DNA from: CAYRFF01 sp964436125
Lineage (GTDB): Bacteria > Bacteroidota > Bacteroidia > Chitinophagales > Saprospiraceae
Direction of reading: 5' to 3'
Assembly: GCA_964436125.1 (NCBI GenBank)
Contig: CAYTBT010000020.1
Coordinates: 1-53,053, forward strand
Length of the DNA: 53,053 nt
Numbering within the stretch: position 1 is the first letter of the stretch; every line of letters starts with the position of its first letter. A model generated the notes under the pieces. The model was given only the letters and a program-made list of their open reading frames with translations. It made no database searches and was not told where the DNA came from. Below, one piece after another: positions 1 through 8,114 of the stretch. The translations under genes were made by a program, and so were the position numbers.

Positions 1-506
1 GACATTTCCACTTTTCTTATAAATATTCTGACTATTTTTTAGTAGACCTTAATTATTATGAACTTTTATTTAATAAAGCACCTGTGCGGTAAATATAAAT
101 TGTTCCTTACGGTCACATTATTGCTCCTGCAGGTTTTTACCTTTCTGCTGGAAGAGTCCTCCTACTAGTGACGCCTGGTCGCTATAGGCATGAGCATGCC
201 TTATGTAGATTGCAGAAAGCTGACCGACACCTTAATCATAATGCATTAACTATACATTTCTGCAAATAGCTACCTTAAGAATAGTACAACATCGTTATTC
301 TTTCTTGAAGCGAATGCGCCCCAAGACCTTGTACATATTGTGTTGTTATTATGCCTTACAAGACATGACGCCCTTTGTTTATTAATCTACATCCGAATAC
401 AAAATTAATCCGTACCTTAATGGAATATTTCTTTACCGAAGTATATCAAAGGTAAAAGGAGATTCGTTTTTATGGAACATCTATCAGCTCATTAAAAATA
501 TGTCCT
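1..506. other. Leading intergenic region
   Basis: No recognisable gene lies here. It contains a 7-bp palindromic arm pair around 186-201 (AGGCATG-AG-CATGCCT) and one short signal-peptide-like reading frame at 58-168, listed separately. I see no RNA gene and no convincing promoter for the DUF1800 gene that follows. Confidence 0.5.
58..168 (+). CDS. Possible 36-residue membrane peptide or gene remnant
   Basis: An ATG opens a 36-codon frame that ends in two consecutive stops (TAG TGA). The product starts with a short lysine-containing stretch and continues into a hydrophobic run of leucine, valine and phenylalanine (residues about 14-30), so it looks like a signal peptide or single membrane helix with almost nothing after it. 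There is no clear ribosome binding site and no recognised family. It could be a small membrane protein, the surviving start of a decayed secreted-protein gene, or chance. The hydrophobicity is the only evidence. Confidence 0.2.
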   Translation: MNFYLIKHLCGKYKLFLTVTLLLLQVFTFLLEESSY

Positions 507-1949
507 ATGGTTTTAAACGATTGCGTCGTCGCCGGTCTTGAACCCTATAATCCCACAACATCCAATCCCTGGGATTTGAAGAAATTGCAACATCTCTTCC
601 TCCGGACAGGATACGGGATTCATCCTGAAGATGCCGATACGTATCTGCAGAAATCTCCGAGTGAAGTGGTTGATGAATTGATAGATAATGCAATAAATCT
701 TCCTTTACCGGACAGACCTTACTGGTATAACTGGACAAAATCGGATTATGATGATAATCAACAAGCGATTGATCAGATTCTCGGCTGGGAAACTCAATGG
801 CTTGCGAGCATGTGGGATTATGGATTGCGAGATAAAATGGCATTATTCTGGTCCAATCATTTTGTCACAGAGCTTGAGACTTACCTTTGTCCATCTTACA
901 TGTACGCCTATCACAAGCTATTGCAGACTTATGCACTCGGCAATTTTAAGGATTTTACCATTGAAATGGGGAAAACACCGGCAATGCTCGTTTATCTCAA
1001 TGGAGTTCAGAACACGAGATTCGAGCCCAATGAAAATTATGCGCGCGAACTCATGGAACTCTTTACCCTCGGACTCGATAATGGATACACACAATACGAC
1101 ATCACGCAAGTAGCGCGAGCACTTACAGGCTGGAATGGATTTTCAGAAGCTTGTGCTCCCATCACCTATGTTCCGGCATTACATGATGATGGTGAGAAAA
1201 CGATATTCGGCTATACGGATAATTACGATTATACGAGCTTTCACGAGCTACTATTTGATGTCAGAAAAGAAGAAATTGCTGAGTTTATCGCCGGAAAACT
1301 CTATACCTTTTTCATCGGCAGAGAAGCACAAGAAGATATCATCGAGGGATTGAAAACTACGTTTCTGCAGAATAATTTTGAAATCGCTCCCGTGCTACGA
1401 CAGTTATTAAAATCGGAGTTTTTCTTTGATACGCAGCAATTCGGGACGATTATTTCCTCGCCCAATGACCTCTTGTTGAGCCTGAGCAAACGATTAGAAG
1501 TACGCCCGACAGAAGAACAATTTCTGCTTTTGCTTCAAGCTTGTACACAGCTCAACCAGCAGATGTTAAACCCACCCAATGTCTCCGGATGGCCCGGTGA
1601 CAGGAGCTGGGTGAACACGACATTGATTTCTGCGAGATGGTCAATCATGACGGTTTATTTTTACTCGATATATAAAGAACAGACGGAGAGGCTCACGGCA
1701 TTTGCGAAAGCTGCGGCAACATCCTATGATGATGTAAAAATCGTCTGCCGGGATATCATAGACGCATTGATGCCCTGGAGACTACCACTTGAAGAAGATT
1801 ACACCGCCGCCGTCGAAGTATTTAAGTATGAGATACCGCAGAACTACTTTGACAGAGGATTGTGGAACACCGACTGGGACACCTTGCCACAACAGACTGC
1901 TTTATTGATTTATCACCTTATTCAGCTACCTGAATACCAATTAATGTAA
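507..1949 (+). CDS. DUF1800 family protein
   Basis: The 480-residue product belongs to the DUF1800 family, whose biochemical role is unknown. Hallmarks visible are the FWSNHFV segment near residue 115, PAMLVYLNG near 155, and the conserved stretch N-x-NYARELMELFTLG followed by YTQYDITQVARALTGW near 175-210. A C-terminal NPPNVSGWPG motif, also typical, lies near residue 355. No signal peptide is seen at the ATG chosen; an ATG at 500 is out of frame. The gene ends 4 bases before the DUF1501 gene, and DUF1800/DUF1501 pairs recur in Bacteroidota and Planctomycetota, so the two are probably cotranscribed and work together. Family assignment is sure; function is not. Confidence 0.93.
   Translation: MVLNDCVVAGLEPYNPTTSNPWDLKKLQHLFLRTGYGIHPEDADTYLQKSPSEVVDELIDNAINLPLPDRPYWYNWTKSDYDDNQQAIDQILGWETQWLASMWDYGLRDKMALFWSNHFVTELETYLCPSYMYAYHKLLQTYALGNFKDFTIEMGKTPAMLVYLNGVQNTRFEPNENYARELMELFTLGLDNGYTQYDITQVARALTGWNGFSEACAPITYVPALHDDGEKTIFGYTDNYDYTSFHELLFDVRKEEIAEFIAGKLYTFFIGREAQEDIIEGLKTTFLQNNFEIAPVLRQLLKSEFFFDTQQFGTIISSPNDLLLSLSKRLEVRPTEEQFLLLLQACTQLNQQMLNPPNVSGWPGDRSWVNTTLISARWSIMTVYFYSIYKEQTERLTAFAKAAATSYDDVKIVCRDIIDALMPWRLPLEEDYTAAVEVFKYEIPQNYFDRGLWNTDWDTLPQQTALLIYHLIQLPEYQLM
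1699..1711 (+). repeat. CATTTGCGNAAGC motif copy
   Basis: Exact copy with N = A. It lies inside the DUF1800 gene, encoding AFAKA. Confidence 0.85.
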
Positions 1950-1953
1950 AATT

Positions 1954-3552
1954 ATGACTCGACGATCACAATCCGGTTTCAGCAAGAAAAATGAGAAAGC
2001 TCATGCTCAAGATCACCTTCAGTGGAGCAGAAGAGATTTCATGAAGACCGCAGGTCTTACGACATCGATGGGGATGATTCTGGGATCGATGCCCTTAAAA
2101 GCATTTACCTCTATGGCTGCAAATTTTGCCGGAGATACAGACAATATCCTCGTGATGATAAGGCTGGTCGGAGGAAATGATGCCTTAAATACCATAGTGC
2201 CCATCTACGATTACGGAACCTATTCAAGTTTACGGCCCACAATCGGACATAAACAATCTGAACTCATCAATCTGACAGATGAATTTGCCGTGCCGAAGGT
2301 CGCCTCAGATTTTAAAACCCTATGGGATCGAGATATACTCAGAGTCATCAACGGCATAGGCTATCCCGACCAGAATCTATCGCATTTCCGCTCCACCGAT
2401 ATCTGGGCAACGGCTGAACCTGATACAGAAATCAATGAAGGATGGCTGACTAGGTTGATTACGCTCGACGAACCCGATATTCTCGTGGATCCGCCGGAGC
2501 ATCCATCTGCAATTCAGATAGGAAGTTCCGGAAACCTGACTTTCAACACGGAGAATAACAATAATTTATCTGTCAATGTGAGCAATATTGATCAGCTGTT
2601 TCAGGTGGCGGAAGATGGGACATTTTACAGCACCGATCAGCTCTCCGATTGTCTTCATGGACAGCAGGTGGAGTACCTGAGAAATGTCGCCAATCACACT
2701 TTCCGCTATGCCGACGTCATCAAGCAGGCTTATGAAGCATCTACGACTTCTGTTTCCTATACAAGGACGCAGCTTGCCGATCAACTCGCACTCATTGCCC
2801 GTCTGATCAAGGGCGGTCTGAGGAGCTCTTTTTATCTGATAACGCTCAATGGATTTGACACGCACGCCGATCAGATTTCTCGGCAGAGTGGCTTGCTTCA
2901 CGCTCTCAGTACGGGTATGAAAGAGTTTTATGAGGACTTAGCTTCCGCAAATGTCGATAAACGTGTGCTTTCAATGACTTCGTCGGAATTTGGGCGCCGG
3001 CCACAACAGAATTCCTCCGGTGGAACCGACCACGGTGCCGCTTCCAAGCTCTTCCTCTTCGGACCAGCTGTCAATGGTAGTGGATTTGTCGGCGATCATC
3101 CCGATCTCAGTGACCTGGATGGCGTAGGAAACTTAAAATATTCCGTGGACTTCCGCTCAGTATATAGTTTTATTCTCGTAAACTGGTTGTGTTTCCCTGA
3201 ATCGGCTGTGCCTGAGGTACTCTTTCAGGCATTCGACCCTGTGGATCTCGGTTTTACATGCAGTACAACGCGGACAATTTCCGCAGGAGATAACATGGAA
3301 AACTTTTATGTGAGCAGACAATCAGCACGTTCTTGTCTCATACACTTGACGATGAAAACCACATCGCGGTGTAGTATTGTCGTTTACGACAGTCTAGGCA
3401 GACAGATATCAATACTGCATCAGGGCTTATTGCTGAAAGGACCACATGAATATGTCTTTAATGGGAATACTGGAAACCTTTCTCCCGGACTCTACTTTGT
3501 CGTGATGAAGAATCGAGGAAAGATAAGTACGCGGAAGTTTACGATTTTTTAG
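1954..3552 (+). CDS. DUF1501 protein with Tat signal and T9SS sorting domain
   Basis: This 532-residue protein has three parts. Residues 25-31 read SRRDFMK, a good twin-arginine motif, followed by a weakly hydrophobic stretch ending near residue 55. The middle part is a DUF1501 domain, related to the sulfatase/alkaline phosphatase fold, with motifs such as GGNDALNT, NGFDTHADQ, and EFGRRPQQNSSGGTDHG. The last 85 or so residues have the pattern of a type A T9SS sorting domain: IVVYDSLGRQI, then GLLLKGPHEY, then LSPGLYFVVMKN and a terminal KFTIF. The likely path is Tat export followed by T9SS passage across the outer membrane, with removal of the C-terminal domain. PorQ is encoded 2.4 kb downstream. 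The substrate is unknown. Confidence 0.92.
   Translation: MTRRSQSGFSKKNEKAHAQDHLQWSRRDFMKTAGLTTSMGMILGSMPLKAFTSMAANFAGDTDNILVMIRLVGGNDALNTIVPIYDYGTYSSLRPTIGHKQSELINLTDEFAVPKVASDFKTLWDRDILRVINGIGYPDQNLSHFRSTDIWATAEPDTEINEGWLTRLITLDEPDILVDPPEHPSAIQIGSSGNLTFNTENNNNLSVNVSNIDQLFQVAEDGTFYSTDQLSDCLHGQQVEYLRNVANHTFRYADVIKQAYEASTTSVSYTRTQLADQLALIARLIKGGLRSSFYLITLNGFDTHADQISRQSGLLHALSTGMKEFYEDLASANVDKRVLSMTSSEFGRRPQQNSSGGTDHGAASKLFLFGPAVNGSGFVGDHPDLSDLDGVGNLKYSVDFRSVYSFILVNWLCFPESAVPEVLFQAFDPVDLGFTCSTTRTISAGDNMENFYVSRQSARSCLIHLTMKTTSRCSIVVYDSLGRQISILHQGLLLKGPHEYVFNGNTGNLSPGLYFVVMKNRGKISTRKFTIF
2941..2953 (-). repeat. CATTTGCGNAAGC motif copy
   Basis: Exact copy with N = G on the minus strand. It lies inside the DUF1501 gene. 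Confidence 0.85.
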
Positions 3553-3828
3553 GTAATCGGGCTTGATTGTTTGCTAGTGAGAGATCAATGACCTGAGCCG
3601 GCTATCCCTCGTGTCGTAAGTAGTGCGCTGACTGGTATAATGCGCCCTTCGATAAACTCAGAATAATACTTGTCATAAGTAGTTGAAGGGAACGTGTCTC
3701 TAGCTTGTAAGTCCTGGCAAGTAATAAGCAATACATCACTCGGATATCAAGGTGGAATAGGGGAATGAGCTAGTGAAATCCTGAAATCTTTCTCAACCGG
3801 AGAAAGAAACAGGAGAGAACTCAATACC

Positions 3829-4743
3829 TCAGATATCAATCTTTACAATATCGATAAATTTATCTATACGACGTGCAATATCGTGCTGTGTAACATTTTT
3901 TATTCTATCCAGAGAAAAGTCTTCGACACAGAATGATGCCAATGCCGAGGCATATATTATGGATCTTTTCATATTCTCAAAGCTGAAATCATTGCTTTCA
4001 GCCAGATAGCCGACCATTCCTCCGGCAAATGTATCTCCGGCACCCGTCGGATCTTTTACGGTAGTTAGTGGCAATGCCGGTGCAAAGAATACTTTTCCGG
4101 TCTGATTGAAGAGTAGGGCGCCGTGTTCACCTTTTTTAATGATGAGATACTCAGGCCCCATAGTGAGGATATGTTCCGCTGCCTTGGCAAGCGAATGCTC
4201 ACCGGATAGCTGTCTTGCTTCCTCGTCATTTATGGTGAGTATCTGACATCGATCGATAACATCCAGAAGTGAATCCCATGCTGTGTCCATCCAGAAGTTC
4301 ATCGTGTCAAGGACAACGACGCGTGGCGATTCTACTTGCTCCAGTACGCTTAATTGAATGTCCGGTGTCAGATTGCCGAGCATTACAAAGTCACATGCTT
4401 TATATGAATCGGGCAGTACCGGATCAAAGTCATCGAGGACATTGAGGTCGGTTTTATGCGTGTCTCTGGTCTCAAAATTGGTGGAATATTCTCCTGCCCA
4501 GTAAAAAGTAAGACCATCCTCAACTATTTCCAGCCCTTCGGTATCTATTCCGCGTCCTTCCATCGCCTTTATCTCGGATTGTGGAAAATCTCTACCTACA
4601 ATCGAACATAATTTTATGTCACGCGTGAAGAATGAAGCTGCCCATGAAATATATGTTGCAGCACCACCGATTACTTTTTCCGCCCTGCCTTGTTGCGTCT
4701 TTATATCATCAAATGCTACCGTCCCTAATACTAATAAACTCAT
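3829..4743 (-). CDS. PfkB-family carbohydrate/nucleoside kinase
   Basis: The 304-residue product is a ribokinase-fold kinase. It has the glycine-rich substrate-site motif GGAATY near residue 26, the NDEEA segment near 172, and the ATP-binding/catalytic signature DPTGAGDTFAGG at 231-242, where D237 is the expected base. The frame stays open 48 codons further upstream, but I chose the internal ATG at 4743. The protein aligns to the family from MSLLVLGTVAFDD, an AAAGAAAAG purine stretch precedes this ATG, and a TACTTTTG promoter element sits just upstream at 4772-4779. The longer start would also run over the tRNA-Asn promoter. The substrate cannot be read from sequence; the gene stands alone. 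Confidence 0.93.
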   Translation of the reverse strand: MSLLVLGTVAFDDIKTQQGRAEKVIGGAATYISWAASFFTRDIKLCSIVGRDFPQSEIKAMEGRGIDTEGLEIVEDGLTFYWAGEYSTNFETRDTHKTDLNVLDDFDPVLPDSYKACDFVMLGNLTPDIQLSVLEQVESPRVVVLDTMNFWMDTAWDSLLDVIDRCQILTINDEEARQLSGEHSLAKAAEHILTMGPEYLIIKKGEHGALLFNQTGKVFFAPALPLTTVKDPTGAGDTFAGGMVGYLAESNDFSFENMKRSIIYASALASFCVEDFSLDRIKNVTQHDIARRIDKFIDIVKIDI

Positions 4744-4771
4744 ATTCTTTTCTTTGTCTGCTTTATTCTTG

Positions 4772-4779
4772 CAAAAGTA
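4772..4779 (-). promoter_or_regulatory. Promoter -7 element of PfkB kinase gene
   Basis: On the minus strand this reads TACTTTTG, matching the Bacteroidota -7 consensus TAnnTTTG. It lies 28 bases before the chosen ATG. No clear -33 TTTG is seen at the usual distance. Confidence 0.55.
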
Positions 4780-4847
4780 TGAAAAGTACGGCATATCACG
4801 GTTATGATTTCCATCAAAGAAAATGATAAAATATTTTTTTAAAATTC

Positions 4848-4879
4848 TTGCATATAAATCAACGAGTTTTATATCTTTG
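4848..4879 (+). promoter_or_regulatory. Promoter of tRNA-Asn
   Basis: TTGC at 4848-4851 and TATCTTTG at 4872-4879 are separated by 20 bases. This is a Bacteroidota primary-sigma promoter (-33 TTTG, -7 TAnnTTTG) ending 17 bases before the tRNA. The tRNA-Val gene has the same pair with an identical -7 element. Confidence 0.75.
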
Positions 4880-4896
4880 TGTCTCATTAAAAAAAT

Positions 4897-4970
4897 GCCT
4901 CAGTAGCTCAGCTGGTTAGAGCGGTGGACTGTTAATCCATAGGTCGTAGGTTCGAGTCCTACCTGAGGCG
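4897..4970 (+). tRNA. tRNA-Asn (GUU)
   Basis: The cloverleaf folds fully. The acceptor pair is GCCTCAG/CTGAGGC with discriminator G at 4970, the D arm is GCTC/GAGC, the anticodon stem is GTGGA/TCCAT around loop CTGTTAA, and the T arm is GTAGG/CCTAC around TTCGAGT. The anticodon GTT reads asparagine codons. The 3' CCA is not encoded. Confidence 0.97.
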
Positions 4971-5000
4971 CTTTTCTCCTCCATCATTTTACACATTCGA

Positions 5001-5020
5001 CATAAAATTTAAGCTTGTTT
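5001..5020 (+). repeat. 20-bp exact repeat, copy 1
   Basis: The stretch CATAAAATTT followed by AAGCTTGTTT occurs identically at 33909-33928. Both copies are intergenic. Confidence 0.8.
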
Positions 5021-5112
5021 TTCTGGATATTTATGAGATGAAGATTGGTCTTATAAGTCCCGGGAACTTATTTTCACTATTTGTTTTTATACAATTGAAA
5101 GAACGAAAAAGA

Positions 5113-5125
5113 CATTTGCGGAAGC
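5113..5125 (+). repeat. CATTTGCGNAAGC motif copy
   Basis: Exact copy with N = G. It is intergenic, 15 bases before the DUF697 gene start. Confidence 0.85.
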
Positions 5126-5140
5126 AGTAAAAGGGAATTC

Positions 5141-5785
5141 ATGACCAATACGGAAAATACACATACTAGCGAGTCGGAGGGAAAACAGAAGGAGCGCAGG
5201 AAACACGCGGACTCGATTATTAAGAATCATACTATCTGGTCGATGGGTGCCGGCTTCATTCCAGTTCCTATCGCTGATTTATTTGCGGTATCGGCAGTTC
5301 AACTCGATATGATACGGCAACTAGCACATATTTATGAACTCGATTTCAAGGAGACCGAAGGGAAGGCCTTGATTACTTCACTGACCGGTTCAGGAATTGC
5401 TAGACTGGGCGCACGTGCGGTTAAATTTATTCCCGGTATCGGCTCTGCGATAGGTGGTGTGACAATGGCGGTCTTGTCAGGAGCAAGTTCCTATGCACTG
5501 GGACAAGTATTCCGCAAGCACTTTGAAACCGGTGGGACTTTTCTGGACTTTGAGCCGGAGCGGGTGAAGGAGTTTTATAAGATGCAATTTGAAAAGGGTA
5601 AAAAGGTTGCGCGTGATCTCAAGCAGAAGCAAGAAGAGGAAAAGGAACAGAAAGTAGAGCACAGGGAGAAGGAAAAGGGCTACTTTGAGCGATTACAGGA
5701 ACTTGCAGCGATGAAAAATGACGGTCTCATCAATGAAGAGGAATATGAGCGGATGAAACAGAAACTCTTCGATGAAATGAGTTGA
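5141..5785 (+). CDS. DUF697 protein with C-terminal SHOCT-like segment
   Basis: The 214-residue protein has three recognisable parts. A charged N-terminus is followed by a DUF697-like region (residues about 25-130) containing IIKNHTIWSMGAGFIPVPIADLFAV and two glycine/alanine-rich hydrophobic helices (around FIPGIGSAIGGV), which usually sit in or on the membrane. Residues about 145-185 form a lysine/glutamate-rich probable coiled coil. The last 27 residues, ELAAMKNDGLINEEEYERMKQKL, match the SHOCT short C-terminal domain pattern. The function of DUF697 proteins is poorly defined; some are linked to GTPases or stress. The gene stands alone between tRNA-Asn and porQ. AAAGGGAAT precedes the ATG as a probable ribosome binding site. 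Confidence 0.85.
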   Translation: MTNTENTHTSESEGKQKERRKHADSIIKNHTIWSMGAGFIPVPIADLFAVSAVQLDMIRQLAHIYELDFKETEGKALITSLTGSGIARLGARAVKFIPGIGSAIGGVTMAVLSGASSYALGQVFRKHFETGGTFLDFEPERVKEFYKMQFEKGKKVARDLKQKQEEEKEQKVEHREKEKGYFERLQELAAMKNDGLINEEEYERMKQKLFDEMS

Positions 5786-5921
5786 GTTGAATTTCAGAGC
5801 CTCTCAGCGGTGATTTTATATGATTTCCTTACAATCTGCCGGAATTATATCACAATCTATCCTTATCTTCGTTGTATGTAGGTCAGATATATATTGATCC
5901 TGTCTTCGTAAATCCCTATGT

Positions 5922-7010
5922 ATGGATAGAATATTTTACAAGCCTTTATTTTATGCAATAGCCTTAATTTTATGTGTGCTGGCAAGTCCGGATGTAGAGC
6001 TCAATGCACAGTCAGGAGGGAAACACATTTATGGTTTTCTCTCCCAAGCTGCCTCAGCACGTCAAGCTGCTCTAGGTCAGTCCACGATTGCCTATGATTT
6101 TTCTTCTTCTTCGGTGATGTTCAGCAATCCCGCACTCCTTTCTCATAAACATACTTACTCGGCATCGGTACAGCATCAATTTCAACTTGCCGGGATCAGT
6201 AATGGCAGTGTAAGTTATACGCAATCGCTGATTGATACGAGCTGGGCATTCGGAGTGGGCGTTCAATACACGGATTATGGGACATTTCAGAAATATGATG
6301 AATATGAGATAAATAGAGGTGATTTTACGGCATTGGATGCGGCTGTCCAGCTCACGGCGGCCAAGCAACTCGGTCCTCATCTTCATATAGGGACTTCCGT
6401 CAAATTTATTAGCTCTTCTTATGCGATGTACAACAGTGTAGGTCTCGGTATTGATATCGGTGCATTTTATTTTATACCGGAGAAGCACATAGGACTTGCT
6501 TTTACGATGAGAAACCTCGCATTCCAATTTACGCGATACGACCTTGTAGGAGAGTATGGTGTTCCGCTTGATTTTCAACTAGGCTTCAGTAAAAGGCTGG
6601 AACATCTTCCCTTGCGCTTCCAGATTACCTATCATCACTTAAACAAATGGAAGTTACTGCCGGAAGAGGACAAGTCTCTACCCGGTTCAAGCATTTTTAA
6701 GCAAGAAAAATCTCGACTTGACATCTTTGCCAATGACCTTATGTCGCATTTAATTGTATCGGCTGAGCTGGGAATAGGGAAGAAGCAACCTGTTTTTCTC
6801 CGCCTTTCTTACGATCATTTTCACGGACAAGTCCTCAGCGTGGATTATTATAGGGCATTTGCAGGCGTGGGGCTCGGGCTAGGCATTAATATTAAAGGCT
6901 TAAGACTGGATTATAGTTATACGATTACTCATCTTGCCGGTGGGCGACATGCCATAGGCCTTGCATACCAATTTGGGAAATATGCGATGAAAACAGAATT
7001 AAGGGAATAA
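5922..7010 (+). CDS. porQ: Type IX secretion system protein PorQ
   Basis: The 362-residue product has a signal peptide (residues 1-29, ending near LNAQ) followed by an outer-membrane beta-barrel of the PorV/PorQ kind. The start of the mature protein, GGKHIYGFLSQAASARQAALG, and the SSVMFSNPALL segment are typical of PorQ. PorQ works with PorZ, PorU and PorV in the T9SS attachment complex at the cell surface, where sorting domains are removed and A-LPS is attached. No other T9SS subunit gene is within the window, but a likely substrate (DUF1501) is. I chose the ATG at 5922 because the ATG at 5918 meets a stop after three codons. Confidence 0.88.
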   Translation: MDRIFYKPLFYAIALILCVLASPDVELNAQSGGKHIYGFLSQAASARQAALGQSTIAYDFSSSSVMFSNPALLSHKHTYSASVQHQFQLAGISNGSVSYTQSLIDTSWAFGVGVQYTDYGTFQKYDEYEINRGDFTALDAAVQLTAAKQLGPHLHIGTSVKFISSSYAMYNSVGLGIDIGAFYFIPEKHIGLAFTMRNLAFQFTRYDLVGEYGVPLDFQLGFSKRLEHLPLRFQITYHHLNKWKLLPEEDKSLPGSSIFKQEKSRLDIFANDLMSHLIVSAELGIGKKQPVFLRLSYDHFHGQVLSVDYYRAFAGVGLGLGINIKGLRLDYSYTITHLAGGRHAIGLAYQFGKYAMKTELRE

Positions 7011-7078
7011 AGACCTTTGTAAAGACTAGAATTTAGCCGACTTGGTCTCCGGAGAGGAGAGATTTAGCTCGCCTTTAC

Positions 7079-7540
7079 TCAGCTAGTTTGTTTTTTCTCC
7101 CATGTCTTAAGAAGTTCCGCAGCATATTCTGCAATGGCCTTTTCATCTTCCTCCTCCGGATTCAACTCAATTTTAAGCCCTTCGGCACCTTTGACGGCTT
7201 GCGTATTCTCAAATTGTTCCTCGAATGTGTCCACAGCCCGACAGTAATAGCCGTAGAATTCTTCTCCGGATCCGAGCACCCCATAAACTTTGTCGCTTAA
7301 ATCCATTTCTCCCAATTCCTCATAGAAATCATACATTTCTTCCGGAATATCACCAAATCGCCCATAGGTATATGCTGCGACGATACAGATATCGCAAAAG
7401 TAAAATTCTTCAGTATCTACTTGCCTTACATCGACAACACGTGTTTCAACCTGTAATTTCTCCAGTTCCTTTCCGAGTATATGGGCAATTTTCTCTGTAT
7501 TGCCGGTCATACTCGCATAGATAATTAATGCTTTTGCCAT
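7079..7540 (-). CDS. Flavodoxin
   Basis: The 153-residue protein is a short-chain flavodoxin, a cytoplasmic FMN electron carrier. It starts with ALIIYASMTGNTEKIA, the phosphate-binding loop that holds FMN phosphate. It also has AYTYGRFGDIPEEMYDF in the 50s loop region and VLGSGEEFYGYYCRAVD in the 90s loop, whose tyrosines would stack on the flavin. The acidic C-terminal half is normal for the family. It follows the cupin gene by 25 bases and is probably cotranscribed with it. The redox partner is not visible here. Confidence 0.93.
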   Translation of the reverse strand: MAKALIIYASMTGNTEKIAHILGKELEKLQVETRVVDVRQVDTEEFYFCDICIVAAYTYGRFGDIPEEMYDFYEELGEMDLSDKVYGVLGSGEEFYGYYCRAVDTFEEQFENTQAVKGAEGLKIELNPEEEDEKAIAEYAAELLKTWEKKQTS

Positions 7541-7565
7541 AGTTTACACTTCGATGTGATAAAAA

Positions 7566-7955
7566 TCAACTGGCGAGTGTCAAGAGGAAGAAACTCTCTT
7601 CAACAGCCTTTACACTATGTGCTATGCCACCTTGGAGGGCAAGAATCTGTCCATCGAGTAGCGGTGTGTTGCTATCATCGGTATGGAATTCAATAGCACC
7701 GACAAGAACTTGAACCGTAATATGCGCACGCGCGCTATGCCTCTGTAATACAGCCCCTTCATGCAGCCCGATGAGTACGACGCGCATCGTGTCAGATTTC
7801 AGCAATGTGATAGAATTAAGCTCATTTTTCTGCCAGTTTTTCTCCTGTTTAATCTGCTTGATATACTTGTGTAAATCCATCTTGACTAAGGGCGCGTTAA
7901 GCGTCCGCTTGCCATCCGGGCGGAGCGGTGTCGATTCACTAGATCTGATCGTCAT
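7566..7955 (-). CDS. Small cupin-domain protein
   Basis: The 129-residue product has a basic N-terminal segment (DLHKYIKQIKQEKNWQKNE) and then a single small beta-barrel. The segments MRVVLIGLHEGAVLQRHSARAHITVQVLVGAIEF and LLDGQILALQGGIAHSVKAVEESFFLLTLA correspond to the two conserved cupin motifs. Two histidines (RHSARAH and AHSV) remain that could bind a metal. Proteins of this type are common in Bacteroidota and their role is unknown. It is the first gene of a probable two-gene unit with the flavodoxin. A near-consensus -7 element (TACCTTTA, minus strand) lies about 30 bases upstream. Confidence 0.85.
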   Translation of the reverse strand: MTIRSSESTPLRPDGKRTLNAPLVKMDLHKYIKQIKQEKNWQKNELNSITLLKSDTMRVVLIGLHEGAVLQRHSARAHITVQVLVGAIEFHTDDSNTPLLDGQILALQGGIAHSVKAVEESFFLLTLAS

Positions 7956-8114
7956 GATTCCTTTTCTTTTATTCCTATCTATAAAGGTATTGAAAATATA
8001 GAAAACACATCGATGCTATTATGTTTATGCGTAGATTTTTGTATATTTCACACTATTCAATGCATAATTCATCGAGTAAAATAAGCGTTGTAACTCATTT
8101 GATAAGATTTTAAT

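Noticed and set aside
4744..4887. 48-codon N-terminal extension of the PfkB kinase
   Set aside because: It has no family match, covers the tRNA-Asn promoter and lies upstream of the kinase's own promoter element.
6072..6578. 168-codon minus-strand frame inside porQ
   Set aside because: It is antisense to a well-supported gene and has no domain or signal.
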